Shown here piece by piece: positions 23,439 to 29,057 of a DNA stretch of 29,057 bases (position 1 is its first letter; every line of letters starts with the position of its first letter). The DNA is taken from positions 1 through 29,057 of the forward strand of contig CBDDBX010000024.1 in the NCBI GenBank assembly GCA_965225955.1, read 5' to 3'. Origin of the DNA: CBDDBX01 sp965225955 (GTDB lineage Bacteria > Acidobacteriota > Aminicenantia > UBA2199). A program made the position numbers and the translations under genes. The notes beneath the pieces are model-generated. The model saw only the letters and a list, made by a program, of their open reading frames with translations, was not told the DNA's origin and made no database searches.

Positions 23439-24465
23439 TTTATGCATAACTGTTGGAATTCAGGCTCAGAAGTTTAGCCTGGAAACTGAACGTATTATTG
23501 GAAATGATAATGATGATGATTACACCTTTCTTAAGGTTGCTGATATAAAATTCAGTTCTGATGGAGGATTACTTGTTGCTGACCGAAGCAGAATGGCTGT
23601 TTCAAAGTATAATTCCCGGGGAAAATTTATTCGCAGAGTCGGTAGACCTGGAAAAGGACCTCAGGAGTATGTATCTATTACTTCAATCTGTGTTGGAAAT
23701 AATAGTGTGTATGTAAATGATGCTATGCAGAACCAACTCCATTCATATAACGGTAATCTTGACTATAAAGGTTTTTTGAAGGTGGATGGAGAGCCTGAGT
23801 CTATTTTATCTGTATTTGAGGATGACTCCTTTATGGGGATCAGTAATTTTGGTAATAATAAGAAGATAAGGCGGTTTATAAAACTTGATCGTAAAGGGAA
23901 GTTGCGTTATAGCTTTTTTAACAAGTGCTGGTGGGGAGACTTCAGAATGGATAATAAGAAGGATCAGTTTGTAAAAGCTATGGGACTGGCTTATGTGAAA
24001 GGAAGCTGTAAGGGGAACCGGGTCTTTTTTGGATTTGCTGATTCAGATAATCCTACAGAGATGTTTGTATATTCAACTACCGGAAAACCAATGCTGACAA
24101 TGAGGTACAAGTTCAAAAATGATATGTATAAGCTGGATCATTCCAGACTTACTTTCCAGGGAATGAAGAAGTTTGCTGAAAAACTGAAAAAACGCGAAGC
24201 CATATATGAGGTGAAATTCAGTGCCGGTTTTATGTATAAAGATCTCTATATAGCTTTTATAAGATATGAAGAAGTCTATGTTGGTGGTAATCAGACCAGA
24301 TACAATATGTTTCTGATTTTTGATAAAAACGGTAAGCTTATTCATGAAGAGGACCTGTGTAATGGATTGGTGTTCTACGATATGAATGAGGAGGGGTATC
24401 TGGTTGCAGCAGATCCTGATGCAGATGTAGTAACAGTTCAGGTTCATAAGTTATATATTAACTAA
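23410..24465 (+). CDS. Secreted 6-bladed beta-propeller protein
   Basis: A 351-residue protein with a signal peptide (MRIAILLIISLCITVGIQAQ). Repeated blade motifs are evident: VADIKFSSDGGLLVADRSRMAVSKYNSRGKFIRRVGRPGKGPQEY, then SVYVNDAMQNQLHSYNGNL, and later IFDKNGKLIHEEDL and EEGYLVAADPDADV. The G-x-G-P-x-E-Y/F turn is typical of the 6-bladed propeller family (PF17170) found near small exported peptides in Bacteroidota. GGAG stands five bases before the ATG, inside the previous gene. These proteins bind ligands rather than catalyse; a role in binding the neighbouring peptide is inference. Confidence 0.85.
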   Translation: MRIAILLIISLCITVGIQAQKFSLETERIIGNDNDDDYTFLKVADIKFSSDGGLLVADRSRMAVSKYNSRGKFIRRVGRPGKGPQEYVSITSICVGNNSVYVNDAMQNQLHSYNGNLDYKGFLKVDGEPESILSVFEDDSFMGISNFGNNKKIRRFIKLDRKGKLRYSFFNKCWWGDFRMDNKKDQFVKAMGLAYVKGSCKGNRVFFGFADSDNPTEMFVYSTTGKPMLTMRYKFKNDMYKLDHSRLTFQGMKKFAEKLKKREAIYEVKFSAGFMYKDLYIAFIRYEEVYVGGNQTRYNMFLIFDKNGKLIHEEDLCNGLVFYDMNEEGYLVAADPDADVVTVQVHKLYIN

Positions 24466-24515
24466 ATCACGTTTGAGAATACCAGAAGTTGTATCCAGTC
24501 ATACCTGTATTCAGC

Positions 24516-24543
24516 TTGATTCTCTATTTGCAGGTTTGATAAT
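24516..24543 (+). promoter_or_regulatory. Possible promoter before second propeller gene
   Basis: TTGATT (24516-24521) and GATAAT (24538-24543) are separated by 16 bases in the 102-base gap between the two propeller genes, which could let the second be transcribed on its own. Confidence 0.4.
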
Positions 24544-24567
24544 ATCAGAGTCATAAAAAGGGATCGC

Positions 24568-25716
24568 ATGGAGTTTGTTATGAGAAGATATATGAGTAAA
24601 GTAGTAGTTTTAATAATTATATCCATTTTAATATGGGGATGCGGGAAAGAAGATCTGACATCAGGGAAGACAGAGAACAAAGAAGTGGCTGGTAGTTCAG
24701 GGAAAAGTCAGACTCCTTCTGTCTATAAACTGAAACATTGCAAAACCATAGGTAATAATGAGGAAGAGAAGTACGTTTTTATAAAAATAAGAGATGTTAA
24801 ATTTGATAAAGACAAAAATCTTTATGTAGCTGACTCTAAAGGCCACTTCCTGGCTAAATATAACCTGAGTGGTAAACACATGGTCAGAACAGGAACATCA
24901 GGACAGGGACCTAAAGAGTTTCTGGGCTTACAGAGTGTAGTTGTAACAGGTGACAGGATATATGCACACGATGTACAGAATCACAGAATTTCTATCTATA
25001 ACAGGGAACTGGAGTATCTGAAAGCGAGAAAGGTGAATATTAACATAGGTCGCCTTATACATATGGATGAGAATGGCACAGGTATTACTACTAACCATGG
25101 TTCTTATGGAAGTGGTTTGGGAAGAGTGGCTATGCTCAACAGAAAAGGGGAACTGTACAGAAGCTGTTTTAACAGGCACTGGTTTGGTGAGTATGTAGAT
25201 GGTAATAAGAGGGATGATTATATAAAGAGTAAGTCAACATCTGTAACAGCGGTTTATGAGGATAAGAGTGATAAAATTCTGATTGGCTTCAGAGAATCCA
25301 GAAACCCTACAGAGATATTTATATTGAACAGAGCCGGCTCTATAGAGAAGATGTTCAGTTATAAAGGTGGGAAGAAATATGGACTGCCGGAACTCTACTA
25401 CGATCCGGATCTGGCCAGGAAAGTTTATACATCAGGTAACCCGGCTGATGCAGAATCAAACGATATAAGACTGGACTCTCTTTTAATATACAGGAATATG
25501 TATTTTGTTTTTCTTAAATATCAGAATACTGGTATATATCACACAATAACTCATAAACATCTGTTTCTTGTTTTTAATAAAGATGGAAAACTTATATCAG
25601 AAACGGAGTTAAAGAATGATCTTACTTTTTTCGATATCTCAGAAGATGGGTATTTAGCTGCTGCTGATGTAGAGGCAGAGGTGCCTGTAGTTCAGGTTCA
25701 TAAGCTTGTTTATTGA
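24568..25716 (+). CDS. 6-bladed beta-propeller lipoprotein
   Basis: A 382-residue paralogue of the upstream propeller. It has a signal sequence ending ILIWGC|GKED, a usable lipobox, then a flexible Ser/Lys/Glu linker to about residue 50. Blade motifs: IKIRDVKFDKDKNLYVADSKGHFLAKYNLSGKHMVRTGTSGQGPKEF and DRIYAHDVQNHRISIYNRELEY, closing with EDGYLAAADVEAEVPVVQVHKLVY, nearly the same ending as its neighbour (VTVQVHKLYIN). AGGGA precedes the ATG. The upstream version is probably free and this one membrane-anchored, giving a soluble/anchored pair that may see the same ligand. Confidence 0.85.
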   Translation: MEFVMRRYMSKVVVLIIISILIWGCGKEDLTSGKTENKEVAGSSGKSQTPSVYKLKHCKTIGNNEEEKYVFIKIRDVKFDKDKNLYVADSKGHFLAKYNLSGKHMVRTGTSGQGPKEFLGLQSVVVTGDRIYAHDVQNHRISIYNRELEYLKARKVNINIGRLIHMDENGTGITTNHGSYGSGLGRVAMLNRKGELYRSCFNRHWFGEYVDGNKRDDYIKSKSTSVTAVYEDKSDKILIGFRESRNPTEIFILNRAGSIEKMFSYKGGKKYGLPELYYDPDLARKVYTSGNPADAESNDIRLDSLLIYRNMYFVFLKYQNTGIYHTITHKHLFLVFNKDGKLISETELKNDLTFFDISEDGYLAAADVEAEVPVVQVHKLVY

Positions 25717-25826
25717 GTTAAGATGGCTGTTTGTATTCTTTGAAAGCTGGCTTTTTTTTCCTCTTATACCGTGCTATTCTGAAGATAAATCTGATATCAG
25801 AATCGAACTACAGACGGAGGAATTAA

Positions 25827-26615
25827 ATGAAAAGTGTCTTAGTATTAATTGCAATTGTTATCCTTTTAAACCCGTCTCTCTATTCAGCGGAAAATAGTGA
25901 GAAAGAGTTAAAAGAGCTATTCAGTAAAAGAGGTGTTGAGGGAACTATTCTGATTACATCCCTGAAAGGAGATAAGATCTACTCTTATAATAAGAAGAGA
26001 GCTGCAGAGAGATTCATACCAGCTTCAACCTTTAAAATTCCAAACAGTATTATTGCACTTGAAACCGGTGCAGTGAAGAGTGAAACAGAGCTTATTAAAT
26101 GGAACGGTAAGAAACACGGGTACAACCAGTGGAATAGAGATCATACTCTTGAAACTGCGCTACCTGTATCCTGTGTCTGGTTCTATCAGGAACTGGCCCG
26201 TCGTGTTGGAACAGAAAATTATAAGAAGATACTTAAAAAGATAGCTTATGGAAATATGAATCCCGGTCCTGTAGTTGATACTTTCTGGCTAACAGGAGAC
26301 CTGAGAATAAGTGCTGAAGAGCAGATTAAATTTCTGAAAAAGTTTTACCATAATAAGCTTCCTTTCAGTAAAAAACATATGGATATTGTAAAAAAGATTC
26401 TTATCGTTAAAAAAGGGGATAACTTTATTATCAGAGCTAAAACCGGCTGGGCAGTTTTTCCTGAAAAACAGTATGGCTGGTATGTGGGATATGTTGAGAA
26501 AAAGGATAATGTGTGGTTTTTTGCTCTAAATATAGATTTCAATAAAAGCAGTGATAACAGATACAGAAAAGAGATTGTTATGGAAGCTCTCGGAAAGCTG
26601 GGGATAATAAATTAA
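25827..26615 (+). CDS. Class D (OXA-type) beta-lactamase homologue
   Basis: A 262-residue protein with a signal peptide (MKSVLVLIAIVILLNPSLYSA) and all class D motifs: Ser67-T-F-Lys70 (IPASTFKIPNS), Ser115-C-Val117 (SCVWFYQE), Tyr141-Gly-Asn143, Trp154 and Lys205-Thr-Gly207 followed by Trp (KTGW). Length and spacing are those of OXA enzymes, so it probably forms an acyl-enzyme with beta-lactams and hydrolyses them; the spectrum cannot be read from sequence. GGAGG precedes the ATG. Base use is like its neighbours, with no integron or insertion sequence next to it, so it looks resident in the chromosome rather than recently acquired. It may be the last gene of the propeller operon, after a gap of 110 bases. 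Confidence 0.93.
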   Translation: MKSVLVLIAIVILLNPSLYSAENSEKELKELFSKRGVEGTILITSLKGDKIYSYNKKRAAERFIPASTFKIPNSIIALETGAVKSETELIKWNGKKHGYNQWNRDHTLETALPVSCVWFYQELARRVGTENYKKILKKIAYGNMNPGPVVDTFWLTGDLRISAEEQIKFLKKFYHNKLPFSKKHMDIVKKILIVKKGDNFIIRAKTGWAVFPEKQYGWYVGYVEKKDNVWFFALNIDFNKSSDNRYRKEIVMEALGKLGIIN

Positions 26616-26679
26616 AGGTGATTGTAAACAGTTACTCCAAATGATATTATCTTTTCAGGGTTTATAAATGTAAATAGTT

Positions 26680-26711
26680 GAGGCTCGTTGGGCCTCTTCC
26701 CTCAGGAAGAG
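26680..26711 (+). promoter_or_regulatory. Overlapping alternative hairpins before membrane protein gene
   Basis: GAGGC (26680-26684) pairs with GCCTC (26692-26696), and CTCTTCC (26694-26700) pairs perfectly with GGAAGAG (26705-26711). The right arm of the first and the left arm of the second share bases 26694-26696, so the stems exclude one another. The first may be the terminator of the beta-lactamase gene; the second ends eight bases before the next ribosome site. Confidence 0.45.
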
Positions 26712-26732
26712 ATTAATTGGAGAGAGTAGCAT

Positions 26733-27446
26733 ATGATGCATATTATTGACACAGCCAGAGTTCTGGATAAGAATAGTCTTGTAAGTGAACTTGAATCCTT
26801 CTACTATAATCGTATTAAAGTAAAAAAAGAGAGTAAAGCCGCAGGGAAAGTCTTTTTCATAAGCTCCTGGCTATCCGGTGTACTGGCACTGGCAGGTTTT
26901 ACTATGATATTTGTAGCATCTGAACACATGGAGCTACTTCTATTAACCTCATGTCTTATCCTTATGGTAAGCCACTTTCTGAAAGTAAAGGGAGAGATTG
27001 CCTGCTGGTTAAATGAGAACCCGGTAAAGGGAGTTAATATCTTCAATTTCAGGATTAAGAGAGTTAAGGTAGACAGAAAGAAGCTAATCGATGAGTTTCT
27101 TATAACTGAAGAGCATAATTACTACAACAGAACAGATATCGGAGTAATCCTTAAAGTAATGGATAAGAGAATAATAGACCAGAGATGGCTGGGTTATATC
27201 TGGATCGGATTACTGGCTATATATGTAGTAATGATCTACAGTGAGGTTTCTCTTCTACAGACAAGCCTGGTAACTCTTATGGAATTCCATGTAGATGTAA
27301 GAGGGGTAATTGCCTTGCTTTTCCTGAGTATATTTGTAATGGATCTGATTCGGATTCATAAAGTAAGATCCAGAGAGATGTTATACCTTCGTACACTGCT
27401 TAATGGTGTCAGAAGAGGTTTGAAAAAGGGGTTTATCATTCGCTGA
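26733..27446 (+). CDS. Four-helix membrane protein of unknown family, paralogue of 18652-19344
   Basis: A 237-residue protein; ATGATG at 26733/26736 makes the start uncertain, and GGAGAGAG precedes it. It has an N-terminal amphipathic helix (NSLVSELESFYYNRIKVKKES), two membrane helices (about 45-62 and 68-85), a soluble middle with RKKLIDEFLITEEHNYYNRTDIGVILKVMDKRI, two more membrane helices (about 155-172 and 190-210), and a basic tail (RTLLNGVRRGLKKGF). The plan and the middle motif match the protein at 18652-19344. The function is unknown and I recognise no family. Alternative hairpins directly upstream could regulate it. Confidence 0.65.
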   Translation: MMHIIDTARVLDKNSLVSELESFYYNRIKVKKESKAAGKVFFISSWLSGVLALAGFTMIFVASEHMELLLLTSCLILMVSHFLKVKGEIACWLNENPVKGVNIFNFRIKRVKVDRKKLIDEFLITEEHNYYNRTDIGVILKVMDKRIIDQRWLGYIWIGLLAIYVVMIYSEVSLLQTSLVTLMEFHVDVRGVIALLFLSIFVMDLIRIHKVRSREMLYLRTLLNGVRRGLKKGFIIR

Positions 27447-27546
27447 GTTGCCTCCTGAAAACAGCTTAAAGACTTCATATTTCCTGTGAATATTCAGTAA
27501 GCGGGAAATTGTTAGATACAAATTATTTTTTTTCACCTTCTCCTTA

Positions 27547-27575
27547 TTTACAGACCTGATCTATAGGGGTATAGT
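27547..27575 (+). promoter_or_regulatory. proC promoter candidate
   Basis: TTTACA (27547-27552) and TATAGT (27570-27575) with exactly 17 bases between them. The leader of about 55 bases holds a TCTGCT/AGCAGA stem just before the gene. No ARG-box-like operator was found here. Confidence 0.6.
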
Positions 27576-27638
27576 ATGCCGTAAAATTTTAATTGACATG
27601 ATCTGCTCAGATATTAAGCAGACAGTAAGGATGAAAAA

Positions 27639-28433
27639 ATGAAAAGAACCAAAGTAGCAATTATCGGGTGCGGGAATCTGGGATCTTCAATTCTCAGAGG
27701 GCTTCTTGATGAAGAGTCTTTTCCTGCAGAAGATATATTTGCCACAGAAAGAGATGTTAAAAATCTCAAAGCTTATGAAGGAAGCGGAATAAATATTACT
27801 GAGGACAATCGTCTGGCAATAAGGGAGTCAGAAGTAATTATTATGGCTCTCAAACCCTACAATATACTGAAAATAATGGAAGAGCTGAAAGATGAGTTTA
27901 CCGAAGCAAAGCACACTCTTATTTCAGTTGCCACAGGAGTGACCCTGGGTGAGATAAGAGGAGCAATCGACAAGAATATTCCTGTGTTCAGAGTTATGCC
28001 AAATACTGCTGCAGATGTTAAAGCTTCAGTAACAAGTTACTGCACAGACAGTAAAGACTCAGAAGCTGTTGAAGCTGTAGAGTATATCTTCGGACTGGTA
28101 GGTTCAACTATAAGGCTTAATGAAGAACTTATGGAAGCAGCCACTGTTCTGGGAGCATGCGGACTTGCATATGTCATGAGATTTATCAGAGCTATGATTC
28201 AGGGAGGGATTCAGATCGGTCTTAGTAGTAAGGTTGCCAGTGATATGGTTAATCAGGCTGTTAAGGGAGCAGCAACCCTTCTTATAGAGAGGAATGAACA
28301 TCCTGAGTTTGAGATAGATAAGGTTACAACACCAAAAGGCTGCACAATCAAAGGCCTTAATGAGATGGCTCATAATGGTTTCAGTTCGGCTCTTATAAGA
28401 GGTATTGTAGCTTCTTATGAAGAGATAAAATAA
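27639..28433 (+). CDS. proC: Pyrroline-5-carboxylate reductase
   Basis: A 264-residue enzyme that makes proline from pyrroline-5-carboxylate with NAD(P)H. The N-terminal Rossmann motif is VAIIGCGNLGSSIL, followed by IIMALKPYNI, the RVMPNTAADVKASVTSY substrate region, and C-terminal MVNQAVKGAATLL...PEFEIDKVTTPKGCTIKGL, all P5CR signatures. Length is normal for the family. AAGGATG stands near the ATG. It has its own promoter candidate and a terminator-like hairpin downstream, so it is probably monocistronic. Confidence 0.96.
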   Translation: MKRTKVAIIGCGNLGSSILRGLLDEESFPAEDIFATERDVKNLKAYEGSGINITEDNRLAIRESEVIIMALKPYNILKIMEELKDEFTEAKHTLISVATGVTLGEIRGAIDKNIPVFRVMPNTAADVKASVTSYCTDSKDSEAVEAVEYIFGLVGSTIRLNEELMEAATVLGACGLAYVMRFIRAMIQGGIQIGLSSKVASDMVNQAVKGAATLLIERNEHPEFEIDKVTTPKGCTIKGLNEMAHNGFSSALIRGIVASYEEIK

Positions 28434-28490
28434 TACTTAAAAAGAGGTAACTCAGAGACAAATCCCTCTTCTACTGATTTGTGCTGGTGA

Positions 28491-28523
28491 GGGTGGATAA
28501 AGTATCCACCCGTACCGTTTTTT
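28491..28523 (+). terminator. proC terminator / REP-like 8-5-8 hairpin
   Basis: GGGTGGAT (28491-28498) pairs perfectly with ATCCACCC (28504-28511) around a five-base loop; GTACCG and then six T residues (28518-28523) follow. The geometry and the flanks (GA before, CCCGTAC after) match the second hairpin within the RAYT gene. It may be a REP copy recruited as terminator. Confidence 0.65.
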
Positions 28524-28564
28524 AGTAGCTTCTACATACATTTCGCATTAAAAATTTTTTTTTC

Positions 28565-28593
28565 TTGACATTCTTTCGTGGCGGGAGTACTAT
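28565..28593 (+). promoter_or_regulatory. arsR promoter
   Basis: TTGACA (28565-28570) and TACTAT (28588-28593) have 17 bases between them. Transcription should start near 28600, only about ten bases before the chosen arsR ATG. Confidence 0.75.
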
Positions 28594-28611
28594 ATCGGCG
28601 GATAGCGATAT
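28592..28611 (+). promoter_or_regulatory. ArsR operator candidate
   Basis: ATATCG (28592-28597) and CGATAT (28606-28611) form a dyad with eight bases between. It overlaps the -10 box on one side and the arsR start codon on the other, a good site for autorepression. A second dyad, ACCGA/TCGGT (28960-28976), lies between arsR and the next gene. Confidence 0.65.
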
Positions 28612-28951
28612 GTTAAAGAAGATAGAAAAAATTCTGAAGGCTCTAAGTGATAAGAACAGGCTGGCTATTGTTAATATGCTGGTTGTAAAACCACTCTGTG
28701 TCTGCGAAATAAAAGCAGCACTTCCAATTTCCCAGTCAACAGTTTCAGGGCATCTGAAGATTCTGAAAGATGCAGAAATTATAACAGATATAAAAGACGG
28801 CCTCTGGGTTGATTACAGTCTTAACAGGGAAAATCCCGATATTTCAGAAGTTCTGAAAGTAGTAACTGAATTGATGGAGAGAGATCAGGAGCTTGCTGAC
28901 GCAAGAAGTCAGGCAGCTGGACTTGATAGAAACTCTATATGTAAAAAGTAA
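28610..28951 (+). CDS. arsR: ArsR-family metalloregulator, arsenite-type
   Basis: The start was set at ATG 28610 because an upstream in-frame TTG (28565) is the -35 box itself; the chosen start gives MLKKIEKILKALSDKNRLAIVNML, the usual family opening, and 113 residues. KPLCVCEI holds the C-x-C pair (Cys30, Cys32) that binds As(III)/Sb(III) in type I ArsR, and LPISQSTVSGHLKILKDAEII is the recognition helix region. Apo-dimer should repress at the dyad overlapping its own promoter and release it when arsenite binds. A putative membrane-targeted gene follows. Confidence 0.9.
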   Translation: MLKKIEKILKALSDKNRLAIVNMLVVKPLCVCEIKAALPISQSTVSGHLKILKDAEIITDIKDGLWVDYSLNRENPDISEVLKVVTELMERDQELADARSQAAGLDRNSICKK

Positions 28952-28992
28952 AAAAATTTACCGACAGTATATCGGTATATGGAGATATATAG

Positions 28993-29057
28993 ATGAAAGA
29001 TCTGTTGAATGGTTTTAAAGGTTTTTTAATTCTACTGGCTCTGTTTCTGGGGTGTTT
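28993..29057 (+). CDS. Start of a membrane-targeted gene after arsR, 3'-partial
   Basis: GGAG stands nine bases before the ATG. Only 21 codons are visible: a short basic head (MKDLLNGFKG) and a hydrophobic stretch (FLILLALFLGC). It may be a permease or a lipoprotein; a transporter or arsenic-related function would fit its place 41 bases after arsR, but the sequence is too short to tell. Confidence 0.5.
   Translation, partial: MKDLLNGFKGFLILLALFLGC

Noticed and set aside
25706..25897. 63-codon plus-strand ORF between propeller and beta-lactamase genes
   Set aside because: It overlaps both real genes in another frame and has no ribosome site; the beta-lactamase ATG has a strong one.
1..29057. 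CRISPR array, rRNA genes, prophage structural genes, integron attC sites
   Set aside because: No regularly spaced direct repeats, rRNA signatures, phage structural proteins or attC core sites were found on either strand.

Overview
The window is AT-rich DNA from a Gram-negative bacterium using the standard code (TGA is a stop throughout). Outer-membrane barrel protein, lipoprotein-type signals, several secreted S9/M4 peptidases and 6-bladed beta-propeller proteins suggest a secretion-rich, amino-acid-handling heterotroph. The phylum cannot be fixed from the sequence; something near the Bacteroidota/FCB group or another deep Gram-negative lineage is a guess.

Layout. 1-1.2 kb: end of an SGNH-type O-acyl-transfer partner gene, a tiny membrane ORF and a GNAT acetyltransferase. 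1.4-3.8 kb: thermolysin-like M4 protease (frameshifted) and an outer-membrane barrel protein, closed by a terminator. 3.9-7.0 kb: argR-argG-argH behind a strong promoter with two ARG-box-like operators. 7.0-8.4 kb: long leader with a perfect inverted repeat, a truncated 6-bladed propeller gene and degraded sequence. 8.4-9.9 kb: YIP1-family membrane protein, two small acidic proteins and a 283-bp element with 25-bp terminal inverted repeats that supplies the stop codon of the second small gene. 10-15.4 kb: two divergent secreted S9 peptidases, one of the glutamyl-endopeptidase (S9D) type. 15.5-22 kb is accessory: a GyrI-like protein, a 30-residue toxin-like membrane peptide on the minus strand, a HEPN/MNT (type VII) toxin-antitoxin pair, a frameshifted REP-associated transposase (RAYT) carrying REP-like hairpins inside its own gene, a membrane protein, a GIY-YIG/DUF4357 protein, tandem tRNA-Leu-like fragments, a frameshifted four-helix-bundle gene and a tandem pair of small paralogues. 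22.5-26.6 kb: a secreted four-cysteine peptide, a thioredoxin-like protein, two 6-bladed propeller proteins and a class D beta-lactamase homologue. 26.7-29 kb: a paralogue of the 18.6-kb membrane protein, proC, arsR, and the start of a membrane-targeted gene.

Most interesting: (i) the peptide/thioredoxin/propeller locus at 22.5-25.7 kb, whose leader hairpin matches in arm sequence and spacing the hairpin before the truncated propeller gene at 7.5 kb; (ii) the RAYT with three matching 8-5-8 hairpins, two of them within its coding sequence; (iii) the small minus-strand membrane peptide at 16.5 kb; (iv) tRNA-Leu-like fragments at 20.4 kb. Three genes are each broken by one missing base in a homopolymer run (T4, A5, A4), a pattern that points to sequencing or assembly error as much as to true decay.
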